From Planctomonas psychrotolerans (lineage in GTDB: Bacteria > Actinomycetota > Actinomycetes > Actinomycetales > Microbacteriaceae), in the NCBI RefSeq assembly GCF_008642235.1, contig NZ_SJEV01000001.1:1116001-1180000 (forward strand): a stretch of 64,000 nt of DNA. The letters run 5' to 3'. Positions within the stretch are counted from its first letter, which is position 1; every line of letters begins with the position of its first letter. Both the position numbers and the translations under genes were made by a program. Positions 28,101 through 35,970 of this stretch are shown here, one piece after another. Under the pieces are notes generated by a model. That model saw only the letters and a program-made list of their open reading frames with translations, did not search any database and had not been told where the DNA came from.

Positions 28101-28790
28101 GTACTCCTCCATGTCGAGGTTGATGAACTTCGGCGTCGGCGACGTCGCCGCGAACTCGTAGAGCGGGGTGAGTCGCGTCACGATCCTGTCGACCGCCTCG
28201 TCGAACGCCCACATCGAGAGCTGGCTCACGATCGACGACACCTTGACCGATACGTAGTCCACATCATCGCGCTCGAGGAGCCGTCGGGTGCCGGCCAGTC
28301 GGCGTTCCGCCTCGGCGTCCCCGAGAACCGCCTCACCCAGCAGGTTGAGGTTCAGGCGCGCGCCGTTCTCCCGCAGCTTTTCGATCGCCGGTCCGAGCTT
28401 GTCGGGCGTGGCATCGACGAGCAGGTGTCCGACGGTGCGGCGGAGCACCTTCCGGGCGGTCGGCACCACGACCCCGGGCACCACCGGACCGACCGCGCCG
28501 CCGAGCAGCACCGCTCCGCGCATGTACCAGGGCAGGAATCGCGGTACCCGTCCCGCGACGCCGGACAGGCTGTTGCCCGCTACGAACAGGTCGTCGGGGC
28601 GAACCACCCGGTCCACGAAGCCGAGCGTGAAGTCGAGGCCGTTCGGGTCCTTCAACACCCCGGCGAGTTGGGCGGCGGCCGCGTCCGTGGGGTATTCGCC
28701 GCTCTCGGCGAGCCACCTCCGCACGAGCGCGATCGCATCGTCGGCGAGGTTCCCGGGGCGCGTCGATGTCGCAGCGGTTGGGTTAGGCAT
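25182..28790 (-). CDS. putA: bifunctional proline dehydrogenase / glutamate-semialdehyde dehydrogenase
   Basis: A 1202-residue PutA that oxidises proline to glutamate in two steps. The FAD-dependent proline dehydrogenase barrel (about 90-440) carries VKGANLAMEH and YDTKQQTDANYKRVLDY. The aldehyde dehydrogenase (about 540-1000) has Glu766 (LLAETSGK) and the nucleophile Cys800 (HAGQKCSAAS). There is no N-terminal DNA-binding domain. About 200 extra C-terminal residues resemble the additional domain of longer PutA proteins. Residues around 478-497 form a Gly/Ser/Thr linker encoded by a palindromic-repeat-like stretch. TAGTCT lies 6 bases before the ATG with no ribosome binding site, so a leaderless mRNA is likely. 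It connects to the ornithine aminotransferase product. Confidence 0.95.
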   Translation of the reverse strand: MPNPTAATSTRPGNLADDAIALVRRWLAESGEYPTDAAAAQLAGVLKDPNGLDFTLGFVDRVVRPDDLFVAGNSLSGVAGRVPRFLPWYMRGAVLLGGAVGPVVPGVVVPTARKVLRRTVGHLLVDATPDKLGPAIEKLRENGARLNLNLLGEAVLGDAEAERRLAGTRRLLERDDVDYVSVKVSSIVSQLSMWAFDEAVDRIVTRLTPLYEFAATSPTPKFINLDMEEYKDLHLTIAVFERILDAPELLHLEAGIVLQTYLPDALDALAGITQWALRRRARGGAPVKVRVVKGANLAMEHVDAAIHGWPAAPYDTKQQTDANYKRVLDYALTPERTDAVHIGVAGHNLFDVAYAWLLAGERGVRDRIDFEMLLGMATGQADAVRREVGGLLLYTPVVHPGEFDVAISYLVRRLEENASSENFMSAVFELSTDETLFAREQERFLRSLADVQGTAPVPRRTQDRRMPVSVPEVPAAPEPGSGSGTATGSGTATGSGTAGGDPSLTGAVLGLTRGSRSDGDPLRRPDTFRNAPDTDPALAANREWGRAILGRVPGSTLGRDAVAAATVSEPHELTRLIEDTVAAGARWGARPAADRAAVLRAAAAALEANRAALIEVMASETGKTIAEGDPEVSEAIDFANYYADRALDLERVQGATFEPARLTVVTPPWNFPVAIPAGSVLAALAAGSAVILKPAVQAQRSGSVLAEALWQAGVPRDVLALAHASESELGKDLVSSPLVDRVILTGAYETAELFRSWRTDLPLLAETSGKNAIVVTPSADIDLAVADVVRSAFGHAGQKCSAASLVILVGSVARSKRFRTQLIDAVQTLTVGYPDDPATQMGPIIEPASGKLKHALTSLGGGESWLVEPKQLDDTGRLWSPGVRSGVRAGSYFHRTEFFGPVLGIMHARTLTEAIDLQNAVAYGLTAGLHSLDATELGFWLDRVEAGNLYVNRSITGAIVQRQPFGGWKRSSVGTGGKAGGPNYLYGLGTWRTDTGRNSETLHLRGLAPRVTELIEAAQPSLDYVDFDVVRRSALSDAVAWQEEFGAVRDVQQLGVERNLFRYLSVPVTVRLGAGGRLADLIRVLAAATLARASVRVSTVMPLPQRVLDVLDVRDVPVELESDEEWVRRAAAGELGADRVRLVGGNASALASALRGAPDVAIYGGEVTAAGRLELLPFLHEQAVSITAHRFGNPDGFSDAVI
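27298..27357. repeat. palindromic-repeat-like sequence inside putA
   Basis: Three back-to-back copies of GGTnCCCGAnCCTGTCGC resemble the left half of the dispersed palindrome (GGTCCCTGAGCCTGTCGA). In the putA frame they encode repeated Ala-Thr-Gly-Ser-Gly-Thr. The complete intergenic repeat, read in the same frame, gives Ser-Thr-Gly-Ser-Gly-Thr-Val. An origin of the interdomain linker from this repeat family is therefore likely. Confidence 0.7.
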
Positions 28791-28935
28791 GAAGGGAGAC
28801 TATGCCTTCCGCCCGGAGAATTGCTCCGCGCGACCCACCGCTCCCACCCCTGCGGAAACCACGACGCGGTCGAGGCGCGAGGCGGTTCCCGCACCCGGGC
28901 ATACGCTGGTTGCGCACCGACCGAAGAGGGGAACC

Positions 28936-29850
28936 GTGACCGACCAGCCGAACGTCGCAGCCGACATCGCCGAGGCGCTCGCCACCGAGTCCCCGCAGGC
29001 GACCGCGCTGCAGACGCGCGTGCGCCGAGGGGGTGCGGCGGCCCGCGCCGCGGTGCTGGAGCTCGCCACCGCACCGGCCGGTTCGAAGCCGCAGCGCATC
29101 CGACTCCGGGCGGCCGTGCTCGCCGCCGACGCGTGCGCCGATGACTCCGTCCTGCGCGCATTGCTCACCGACGCCGGGGAGGATCCGTCCTCCCCGCTCC
29201 TGTCCGACCTCCTCACCGAGGTGGGCGTCATGGCCCGCGCCGACGGTCCCGCCGCGACCCTGCTGGCGGACGCCGCCGTCACCGCCGACCTGCTGGCCGC
29301 GGCGATCGAGGCCCGCCCGGACGACCCGCGCATCGCCGACGCCGTACTCGAGGCGCTCGGCGACTCGAGCGGCTTCCGGATGGCGCCCCGGCCGGTTCGG
29401 TCGCGGGAGAACGCCGCCAAGGTGACGCGAAACGGCATCGTGCTGCTGGAGCGCTCGACCGATGACATCGTGCGCCACCGACTCGAGCAGGTGCTGCTCG
29501 CCCGCCTCACCCCGGCCGGGAGCGCGTCGAACGACGAGGTGCTGCATGCGGTGCTCGCAAGTCCCAGTGGTCGAGGCCCGGAACTCCTCGAGGACCTCGC
29601 CCGAGCCGGGGCACCGGGAATCCAGCGGCAGGCCGCCCGCGTGCTCGGACGACCGGTCGAGGAGGCGGCGCTTCCCGCGCCGGTCGCCGGGGAGACGATC
29701 GCCATCCCACGCGGGGATGTGGGGCGTTGGACCCGGGCGGAGGACGCCGAAACCCTCGACGGCTCCGAGCAGGAACCGGAGCCCGAGTCAGCCGAGCGGG
29801 CACCCCGGCGACGCCGCTGGTGGACTCGCTACTTCCGCCCGAAACGCTAG
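28936..29850 (+). CDS. hypothetical alpha-helical protein
   Basis: A 304-residue protein of unknown function. It is rich in Ala, Leu and Arg with helix-pair periodicity (VLAADACADDSVLRALLTDA, ELLEDLARAGAPGIQRQAARVL), which suggests a HEAT-like solenoid. It ends in a very acidic stretch (SEQEPEPESAE) followed by a basic tail (PRRRRWWTRYFRPKR). There is no signal peptide or membrane segment. GAGGGG precedes the GTG start, and TACGCT about 30 bases upstream could be the -10. It is divergent from putA (145-base gap). The acidic/basic tail may bind nucleic acid or membrane, but this is a guess. Confidence 0.75.
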   Translation: MTDQPNVAADIAEALATESPQATALQTRVRRGGAAARAAVLELATAPAGSKPQRIRLRAAVLAADACADDSVLRALLTDAGEDPSSPLLSDLLTEVGVMARADGPAATLLADAAVTADLLAAAIEARPDDPRIADAVLEALGDSSGFRMAPRPVRSRENAAKVTRNGIVLLERSTDDIVRHRLEQVLLARLTPAGSASNDEVLHAVLASPSGRGPELLEDLARAGAPGIQRQAARVLGRPVEEAALPAPVAGETIAIPRGDVGRWTRAEDAETLDGSEQEPEPESAERAPRRRRWWTRYFRPKR

Positions 29851-29951
29851 CGGCGCCCGCGCACGGCGGGGGTCCCGGCACGCCTTTCGCACTCGCGGCA
29901 CGCGTCGCTTCGGGTGCCGCGGGTGCACCGCACGTGCCGCGACCGAGCTGG

Positions 29952-30401
29952 TCAGGACTCGGCGTTCTCCCGCTTGCCCTCGGCGAGATAGGCGAGTCTC
30001 CGCAGCGTCTCGGTGTTGCGGTAGTGGATGCCGAGGTGCCGAAGCGGCGCCGGAACGAGCACGCCCGGCCCCTTGACGGCATCCTCGCCCAGTCGCACGA
30101 CGCAGCCCGAACTGGTCGCCTTGACCTCGAACGTCACGCGGGCCTCACCCATCGGCCAGCCCCGGGCCTGCAGCACGGCGCGGTGCGGCGGGTCCCACTC
30201 GAGCACGCTCGTGCTGTCGTCGATGAGCGCCGGCCATACCCCGAAGGAGTGGTGGATCTTCGCCCCTGCGGCCGGCCAGGCGTCCTCGACCCCGCGAATG
30301 CGGGACGCGCCCACCACCCAACTCGGGTACAGCCAGCCATCGGCCAGGATGCGGAAGACGTCTTCGGGTGAGCAGTCGATGCGACGGGTATTGACGGCCA
30401 T
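29952..30401 (-). CDS. SRPBCC family (START-like) protein
   Basis: A 149-residue SRPBCC / polyketide-cyclase-like protein, a hydrophobic-ligand-binding helix-grip fold. Typical features are the N-terminal VNTRRIDCSPEDVFRILADG, a central VLEWDPPHRAVLQARGWPMG and a C-terminal helix with RNTETLRRLAYLAEGKR. GGAGGAGAAGGA upstream fixes the ATG. The ligand is unknown. It is downstream of the manganese catalase terminator region on the same strand but probably independent. Confidence 0.82.
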   Translation of the reverse strand: MAVNTRRIDCSPEDVFRILADGWLYPSWVVGASRIRGVEDAWPAAGAKIHHSFGVWPALIDDSTSVLEWDPPHRAVLQARGWPMGEARVTFEVKATSSGCVVRLGEDAVKGPGVLVPAPLRHLGIHYRNTETLRRLAYLAEGKRENAES

Positions 30402-30447
30402 GGGCCCATCCTTCTCCTCCTCCGGGGGCCTGGCTAGCCGCACGACA

Positions 30448-30476
30448 CGAACGCCCCGCTCGAGGCGGGGCGTTCG
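30448..30476. terminator. hairpin terminator after manganese catalase
   Basis: A perfect 12-bp stem (CGAACGCCCCGC with GCGGGGCGTTCG) and 5-base loop lies 22 bases beyond the catalase stop on the minus strand and 46 bases before the SRPBCC start. There is no T-run, as is common in high-GC actinobacteria. Confidence 0.75.
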
Positions 30477-30498
30477 GCGATGCGGGTGGTGCGGCGGA

Positions 30499-31380
30499 TC
30501 AGCCCTTGTTCAGCGCGTCCTTGACCGCCCCTGTCGTCTTCTCGATGAAGTTCGACTTCTCGGTGGTGCCGTAGAAGCGCGGGTCGGGATGCGTGGGCGG
30601 CGGCGCCGGCACGGTGGTCTCCGGGCCGTCACGGTAGCTGAACTCGCCGTTGCCGTCGGGCGTGGGTCCGGAGGCCCAGGACCCTTCCGCGGCGGCCTTC
30701 CCGTCGGAGAAGTTGATGTACTCGTAGGACACCTTCGTGTACTCCTTGCTCTGCGGGAAGTTGCTCGGCACGGGCAGCTGCTCGAGCTTCTCCTCCTGCA
30801 ACTCGCGGGCGGCGGCGATCCACTGGTTCTGGTGCATCGTGTCGCGGGCGATGAGGAAGGACAGCAGATCGCGAACGCCCTTGTCATCGGTCATGTGGTA
30901 GAGCCGGGCGGCCTGCACGCGCCCCTGCATCTCCCCGTTGGCGTTCGACGTGAAGTCGGCGAGCATGTTGCCGCTGGCTGTGATGTAGCTGCCCTGCCAC
31001 GGGTTGCCGTTGCTGTCGACGGCGCGTGCTCCCGCACCGGCGACGATGGCGTGCTGCACGTCCATGCCCCCCACCACGGCGGCGACGGCCGGGTCCTCCT
31101 GCAGGGTGTCACCCGTGATGCCCACGGGCGCCTTCTCGAGCAGCTGCGCGATCATGATCGCGAGCATCTCGACGTGCCCCATCTCCTCGGCGGCGATTCC
31201 GTAGAGCAGGTCGCGGTACTTGCCGGGAATGTGGCTGTTCCATGCCTGGAAGCCGTACTGCATGGCGATGGTGATCTCGCCGTACTGACCGCCGAGCACC
31301 TCCTGCAGCTTGCGCGCATAGACGGCGTCGGGCTTGTCCGGCGTGGCCTTGAACTGGAGTTCTTGCTTGTGGAAAAACAC
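30499..31380 (-). CDS. manganese catalase
   Basis: A 293-residue non-haem dimanganese catalase that converts hydrogen peroxide to water and oxygen. The metal ligands align exactly by number with the Lactobacillus enzyme: Glu35 (QYGEITIAM), Glu66 and His69 (AAEEMGH), with the second-bundle Glu in NGEMQGRVQAARLY and His in RDTMHQNQW. The start is GTG with GGGAGG upstream. It is cytosolic. A flavoprotein of the phytoene-desaturase family lies upstream on the same strand (85-base gap), which may indicate shared stress induction. Confidence 0.95.
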   Translation of the reverse strand: MFFHKQELQFKATPDKPDAVYARKLQEVLGGQYGEITIAMQYGFQAWNSHIPGKYRDLLYGIAAEEMGHVEMLAIMIAQLLEKAPVGITGDTLQEDPAVAAVVGGMDVQHAIVAGAGARAVDSNGNPWQGSYITASGNMLADFTSNANGEMQGRVQAARLYHMTDDKGVRDLLSFLIARDTMHQNQWIAAARELQEEKLEQLPVPSNFPQSKEYTKVSYEYINFSDGKAAAEGSWASGPTPDGNGEFSYRDGPETTVPAPPPTHPDPRFYGTTEKSNFIEKTTGAVKDALNKG

Positions 31381-31465
31381 TCGATTACCTCCCGAAGCTC
31401 GCGCCCCACACGCATCCGGCCAGTCACCTTGGGGGAAGGCCCGAGCGGGGCGCAGTGCTTCGACG

Positions 31466-32959
31466 CTACGCCGCGGCCCCCGAATTCTGCAGGGTCTGCA
31501 TCGGGGGTTGCTCGATCCCGAGAGCCGGAGTACCGTGCATGCCGAATTCGTGCCGGAGTGCGCTGGCGGCCGCGTGCCAGCCTGCGAGACCGTGCACGCC
31601 GGGTCCCGGCGGGGTGGACGACGAGCACAGGTAGACGCCCGGCATCGGCGTACGCCACGGATCTGCGGAGAACACCGGACGAGCCACCAGCTGCCGCATG
31701 CTGGGGGCACCCACCGCGATGTCACCGCCGATGTAGTTCGGGTTGTACCGTTCCATCTCGATGCCGGTCGTGCTGCTCGAGGCGAGGATGAGGTCGCGGA
31801 AGCCAGGGGCGAACCGCTCGATCTGCGCGGTGACCACCTCGGTCTGGTCGACCGTCGAATACTGCGGCACGTGGGCGTAGGCCCACAGCACGTGCTTCCC
31901 CTCGGGTGCACGGCTCGGGTCGAAGGTGGTGGGCTGCGACGCGAGCACGTACGGGCGCTCGCTGTGCCGCCCGCGGGCCACATCCTTCTCGGCCGCCACC
32001 AGTTCCGCACGGGTGCCGCCCACGTGGAGCGTGCTCGCCCGGTGCAGCTCCGGGTTGGTCCACGGCACCGGACCGGAGAGGGCGTAGTCCACCTTCGCCG
32101 CGCCGTTGCCGTAACGGAACCGCTTCAGCGCCCGTTCGTATCGCGCGGGCATCCTGCTCCCGGCGATACGGACGAGTGCGCGGGGGCTGACGTCGAACAG
32201 CACCGCACGGGCCTTCGGGAGTTCCGCGAGGGAGGTGATCTCGGTGCCGGTCACGATCTCACCGCCGTGCGCCACCACATCGGCGGCCATTGCATCCACG
32301 ATCGACTGGCTGCCGCCGACGGGGATCGGCCAGCCGCGATCGTGGGCGTACGTCCCGAGCATCAGTCCCCCGGCGGCGGTGGCGAGGCTCGGCATCGGCC
32401 GGATGGCGTGCGCGGCCACGCCGGCGAGCATCGCCGGGGCGACGTCCTCCTTCCAGCGGAGGTTCCACGCCACGGTGCCCTGCTCGAGAGCCCGAATACC
32501 GAATCGCGCGAACGTGAGGGGATGCGGCGGAGCCTGCAGGAGGCTGGATCCGGTGGTGCGGGCCACCTGGTCGGCGTGCCGCGCCAGAGGACCCATCAGG
32601 GTCTTCCAAGCATGACCGTCCACCCCGAGCGACTCCACGGTGCGCTCGATGTCCCGGTAGGCGATACCGGCACGACCGCCGTCGAGCGGATGCCCGTACG
32701 ACACCTCCGGCAGCACGAACGGGATCCGCTCGGCGAGGCCGAACCGGCGGAAGAAGGCCGAGGCGTAGGCCATCGGGTGCACGGCTGAGCAGATGTCATG
32801 GCGGAACCCGGGGAGCGTGAGTTCGGCCGTGCGGGACCCGCCCCCGATCACGTCCGCCTTCTCGTACACGCGTACGCTGAGCCCGGCACGGGCCATGGTG
32901 ACGGCGGCGGCCAGACCGTTCGGGCCGGCTCCGACGACGATGACGTCCACGGTGTCCAC
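31466..32959 (-). CDS. FAD-dependent phytoene-desaturase-like oxidoreductase
   Basis: A 497-residue flavoprotein of the phytoene dehydrogenase / CrtI-like NAD(P)/FAD oxidoreductase family. The dinucleotide fold VIVVGAGPNGLAAAVTMARA lies near the N-terminus with the second ADP-binding region after it. The C-terminal FAD motif has YLCSSSTPPGPGVHGLAGWHAA. GGAGGAGG upstream supports the GTG at 32959. No other carotenoid genes are present, so a role in carotenoid synthesis is not supported; many such homologues have unknown substrates. It is divergent from a small acidic protein gene. Confidence 0.85.
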   Translation of the reverse strand: MDTVDVIVVGAGPNGLAAAVTMARAGLSVRVYEKADVIGGGSRTAELTLPGFRHDICSAVHPMAYASAFFRRFGLAERIPFVLPEVSYGHPLDGGRAGIAYRDIERTVESLGVDGHAWKTLMGPLARHADQVARTTGSSLLQAPPHPLTFARFGIRALEQGTVAWNLRWKEDVAPAMLAGVAAHAIRPMPSLATAAGGLMLGTYAHDRGWPIPVGGSQSIVDAMAADVVAHGGEIVTGTEITSLAELPKARAVLFDVSPRALVRIAGSRMPARYERALKRFRYGNGAAKVDYALSGPVPWTNPELHRASTLHVGGTRAELVAAEKDVARGRHSERPYVLASQPTTFDPSRAPEGKHVLWAYAHVPQYSTVDQTEVVTAQIERFAPGFRDLILASSSTTGIEMERYNPNYIGGDIAVGAPSMRQLVARPVFSADPWRTPMPGVYLCSSSTPPGPGVHGLAGWHAAASALRHEFGMHGTPALGIEQPPMQTLQNSGAAA

Positions 32960-33089
32960 GATGGTGCCTCCTCCGTCGGCGAGCGTCCGCCGCACACCCA
33001 TACAACCCCTTGGCGCTCCCCTTCGCCGGGTCTAGCGTGGAAAAGCGCGTGGGAATTCGCGCACGTCAGCCACGGAGGAGAACTGCAGC

Positions 33090-33326
33090 ATGTCTGAGCA
33101 CAGCGACACCACCCCCGATCCCTCGGCCACCCCGTCCGGAACGACGGACTTCGATGCCGAGGACGCCCGGCGGGCTGCTCACGCCACCGAACCCGGGCTG
33201 GGCGTCGAGGGCGAGACCGATGACGAGCTCGACACGATGACCGGCAACGCCATCGACACCGACGGCGGCCAGGACTTCCCCGCGTCGAAGCCCGTCCCGG
33301 CCGAGGGTGAAGGGCCGCTGCCCTGA
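33090..33326 (+). CDS. small acidic protein, unknown function
   Basis: A 78-residue, very acidic, Asp/Glu/Thr-rich protein without hydrophobic segments, probably disordered. A strong GGAGGAGAA is 8 bases before the ATG and a -10-like TAGCGT lies about 55 bases upstream. It is divergent from the flavoprotein gene. I recognise no family; similar short acidic proteins next to stress genes are often stationary-phase proteins, but that is only a suggestion. Confidence 0.7.
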   Translation: MSEHSDTTPDPSATPSGTTDFDAEDARRAAHATEPGLGVEGETDDELDTMTGNAIDTDGGQDFPASKPVPAEGEGPLP

Positions 33327-33435
33327 GCTGAGATTTCCTGCGCGAAACTCTCAGCCAACTCACCCTCGACATACGTAGGGTGGCTCCGCGGCTTCGGTCG
33401 CTTCCCTTCTGCCTCCAAGCACGACGGGGAAAAGA

Positions 33436-33474
33436 GACGGGCGCTTTCCGACGTGCAGACGGAAGGCGCCCGTC
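33436..33474. terminator. bidirectional-type hairpin between convergent genes
   Basis: GACGGGCGCTTTCCG pairs with CGGAAGGCGCCCGTC (one mismatch) around a 9-base loop. On the minus strand it is followed by TCTCTTTTCCCC, a fair T-rich tail, so it probably ends the pentapeptide/glycosylase operon. It may also end the small acidic gene. Confidence 0.75.
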
Positions 33475-33486
33475 CTTCGTGCAGGC

Positions 33487-33607
33487 GTGTCGAAGGGATC
33501 ACGGTCCCGGATCCCATCGAAGGGATCGCGGTCCCGGAGCCCGTCGAAGGGATCACAGTCCCTGAGCCCGTCGGAGGCATCACGGTCCCTGATCCTGTCG
33601 AGGGGAC
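33487..33607. repeat. degenerate palindromic repeat cluster
   Basis: Four to five copies, about 29-30 bases apart, of a variant unit (GATCnCGGTCCCnGAnCCnGTCGAAGG). It differs from other clusters by GATCACGG spacers and many substitutions, so it looks older or differently amplified. It abuts the stop of the pentapeptide gene. Confidence 0.8.
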
Positions 33608-33615
33608 GACGGCAG

Positions 33616-34263
33616 TCAGCCGAGGAGGATGCCGGCGCTCCGCAGGAGCGAGGGCACCAGCATCGCGACCTGATCCTCGTCGAGCGTCACTCCACGCAGC
33701 CCGTCGAGCCCGGTCGTCCGCTCGATGCGGGTGCCGCGGAGGTCCACGTTGCTCGACCGCGTTCCTGCGACGGTGAGCGTGCCGACCGTGCAGTCGCGCA
33801 GCGCCACTCGCGACGCCCTGGCTCCGGAGATATCGAGCTCGTCGATCGCGCACTCGGTGAACAGGACGTCGTCGAGCGATGATCCCGCGAGGTTGAGGAA
33901 ACCGATCTTGCACCCCGTGAACGCAACACCGCGCATCTCGGCGTCGTACAGCTCACCCGCGCCGATCCGAGAGGACCGCACATCGACGGTGTGCCACCGC
34001 GCACGCTCCGCCTGCAGGGTGGCCGCGGTGAGCCCGGTGATCTGCACCTCGTCGAACGATGCTCCCCGCAGCGTCGCCCCGTCGAGCCGCACCCCGGCGA
34101 ACGCGCACTCGGTGACGGCGAGTTCAGAGAGGTCGCGTCCCGACAGGTCGGCCGAGTCGAACCGCATCCTCTCGGCGAACACGCCGGCGCCGAGAGCGGA
34201 GGCGTCGGACGCCCGGAGCTCGGGCAGGCGAGGCTCGTTCACGCGCGGCTTCAGAACCGGCAT
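33616..34263 (-). CDS. pentapeptide repeat protein
   Basis: A 215-residue protein with tandem pentapeptide repeats of the A(D/N)LXX type forming a right-handed quadrilateral beta-helix (FDSADLSGRDLSELAVTECA, GVRLDGATLRGASFDEV, and similar to about residue 190). Some family members mimic DNA and protect gyrase; most have no known role. It starts 4 bases after the glycosylase stop, so it is third in a tight operon with the thioesterase and the glycosylase. The DNA-repair neighbour makes a DNA-related role possible. Confidence 0.9.
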   Translation of the reverse strand: MPVLKPRVNEPRLPELRASDASALGAGVFAERMRFDSADLSGRDLSELAVTECAFAGVRLDGATLRGASFDEVQITGLTAATLQAERARWHTVDVRSSRIGAGELYDAEMRGVAFTGCKIGFLNLAGSSLDDVLFTECAIDELDISGARASRVALRDCTVGTLTVAGTRSSNVDLRGTRIERTTGLDGLRGVTLDEDQVAMLVPSLLRSAGILLG

Positions 34264-34267
34264 GTCG

Positions 34268-35236
34268 TCAGTGCCGCCGGTGATCCTGGATGGTGATGCG
34301 CGGACCGAAACGGGGTTTTCGGAAGCCGCTCGCCCCGATGATCCGCATCACGCGCTGGCGGTGACCCCGCCACGGTTCGAGCAGCTCGAGCATGCCGTCG
34401 TCGTCGACGGGATGCCCGGCCAGCGCCCATCCGACGACGTCGTGCAGGTGATAGTCGCCGACGCTCACCGAATCGGGATCGCCGTGCGAGCGCTGCGTGG
34501 TCTCGGCCGCGGTCCATATCCCCACGCCGGGCACGGTGCACAGTTTGCGGGTGATCTCGTCGCCACTGCGCCCGAGTGTCACGGTGCGGTCCAGTCCGGC
34601 CGCCACCGATGCCGCAGCGAGCACCGTTCGTGACCGTTTCGGGTCGACGCCCGCCCGGTGCCATTCCCACGACGGGATGAGACGCCAGCGCTCCGCCGTC
34701 GGCATCACGAGGAGACCCTCGGGCGCGGGCCCCGGAGCCGGGTCGCCGTAGAGGCGGACCAGCTGACGCCACGCCCGCAGCGCCTCGACGGTGGTGACTT
34801 TCTGCTCGAGGATGGCCGGCACCATCGCGCAGAACACGAGCCGAGTGCGGGGCAACCGCACGCCGCGCATCCTGCGGTAGGCCTCGTGCAGGAACCGATT
34901 GCCGGAGACGTCGAGATCGCTCCAATCATCACCGGCGCCGAGGAGCTCGGGAACGCCGTCGATCACCCACTCCGCGCCGTCCCCCCACGCCCGGGCCTCG
35001 ATGGCGCCGTCAGCGGTGGTCCCGAGCACCAGGGTGGCGGCGCCGAGCGGGGTGCGGAACGTGCGCCACGTGCGCGCTCTCCCCGGCTGAGTCGACGCAT
35101 CGTCCTGCACGGTGGGGTCGCCCCGCCCACGTCGGAGCGGGCCGAGCGTGGCGGCGAGGGAAACCGGCTCGGCCGGACGGTAGACCGTGGAGCACTCGAG
35201 AACCGGCGGAACCGGAGTGGGAGTCGCGGTCACCAT
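34268..35236 (-). CDS. DNA-3-methyladenine glycosylase (AlkA / HhH-GPD family)
   Basis: A 322-residue base-excision-repair glycosylase. The helix-hairpin-helix is in LCTVPGVGIWTAAET with the catalytic Asp downstream in SVSVGDYHLHD. AILEQKVTTVEALRAWRQLV is typical of AlkA-type actinobacterial proteins. The first 120 residues match the N-terminal AlkA_N-like region. The ATG at 35236 overlaps the thioesterase stop by a few bases, which supports coupling. The upstream in-frame extension lies antiparallel to nothing conserved and is rejected. It acts on alkylated purines in DNA. Confidence 0.87.
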   Translation of the reverse strand: MVTATPTPVPPVLECSTVYRPAEPVSLAATLGPLRRGRGDPTVQDDASTQPGRARTWRTFRTPLGAATLVLGTTADGAIEARAWGDGAEWVIDGVPELLGAGDDWSDLDVSGNRFLHEAYRRMRGVRLPRTRLVFCAMVPAILEQKVTTVEALRAWRQLVRLYGDPAPGPAPEGLLVMPTAERWRLIPSWEWHRAGVDPKRSRTVLAAASVAAGLDRTVTLGRSGDEITRKLCTVPGVGIWTAAETTQRSHGDPDSVSVGDYHLHDVVGWALAGHPVDDDGMLELLEPWRGHRQRVMRIIGASGFRKPRFGPRITIQDHRRH

Positions 35237-35775
35237 ACGCTCGGCGCCTCCGCCCGACTGGGCGGCAATCCCGAATCCGCTCCCCAGGTGAGCAGCCATT
35301 CGGGAACCACGAGGTCGGCCGGTGGCGAGGGCACGGCCTCCAGCAGTTCGGGAATCGTGACCACACCGCCCGTGCGTTTGAGGAACCGGCCACGGATGAA
35401 CGCCCGCGAGTACACCTCGCCGTTCCGCACGACGCGCTGCTCCACGTACACAGCCCGGTCGTCGTAGCCGAGGATGCGCGATTCGACGGTGAATCGCTGC
35501 CACAGGGTGAGCGACTTGCGGAAGCTGATGGTCTCGGACACCACGACGGGATACCAGCCACGCTCGCGGAAGATCGGCCAGATGCCACCGCGGCGGAGCA
35601 GATCCAGCCGGCCGAGATCGAGGATGGAGAGGTACACGCCGTTGTTCATGTGCCGGAACACGTCGAGATCGGTGGGCAGCACCCGGAATCTCGCCCGTGC
35701 CACGTCGTACGGGCGAATGCGCGGACCCAGCGACGAGAGGATCGTGCGCAGGAGCGTCCGGAAGAAGAGGTGCAC
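35230..35775 (-). CDS. acyl-CoA thioesterase, hot-dog fold (4HBT)
   Basis: A 181-residue thioesterase-like protein with the hot-dog motif DLDVFRHMNNGVYLSILDLGR, typical of 4-hydroxybenzoyl-CoA-type enzymes. I chose GTG 35775 because TAGCAT lies 7 bases upstream and the resulting start (VHLFFRTLLR) matches the usual N-terminus of this family as I recall it. ATG 35784 or 35805 would add 3 or 10 residues. It heads the operon with the glycosylase and pentapeptide protein. Substrate unknown. Confidence 0.82.
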   Translation of the reverse strand: MHLFFRTLLRTILSSLGPRIRPYDVARARFRVLPTDLDVFRHMNNGVYLSILDLGRLDLLRRGGIWPIFRERGWYPVVVSETISFRKSLTLWQRFTVESRILGYDDRAVYVEQRVVRNGEVYSRAFIRGRFLKRTGGVVTIPELLEAVPSPPADLVVPEWLLTWGADSGLPPSRAEAPSVW

Positions 35776-35889
35776 GCCCGTCATGCTAATCGGGCGAGCC
35801 GACATCCCCGGTCGGTTGGGCGGGACGACGCGTGCGGTGAGACGCGCGGCGGGTGCTGCGAGGTCGGTTCCGGCTGAGGCGCGACGGCT

Positions 35890-35961
35890 GCGTTGGGCCG
35901 GATGCGTTGAGCCGCTTGCGTTGGCCCGCTCGCGTTGGGCCGGATGCGTTGAGCCGCTTGC
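35890..35961. repeat. 42-base-period direct repeat
   Basis: A 30-base stretch starting GCGTTGGGCCGGATGCG and ending GAGCCGCTTGC occurs at 35890 and again at 35932, with a related half-copy between. It is unrelated to the GTCCCT palindrome family. It lies between the thioesterase start and the acyltransferase stop. Confidence 0.75.
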
Positions 35962-35970
35962 ATGCGCCGG

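Noticed and set aside
24117-29144. Very long plus-strand open frames (700 and 840 codons) across putA and the aldo/keto reductase
   Set aside because: They are antisense shadows of well-supported minus-strand genes, rich in Arg, Gly and His as expected from GC-rich complementary frames, with no motifs or ribosome binding sites.
31466-32959. Carotenoid biosynthesis cluster
   Set aside because: Only a distant CrtI-like flavoprotein is present; no phytoene synthase, cyclase or prenyltransferase lies beside it.
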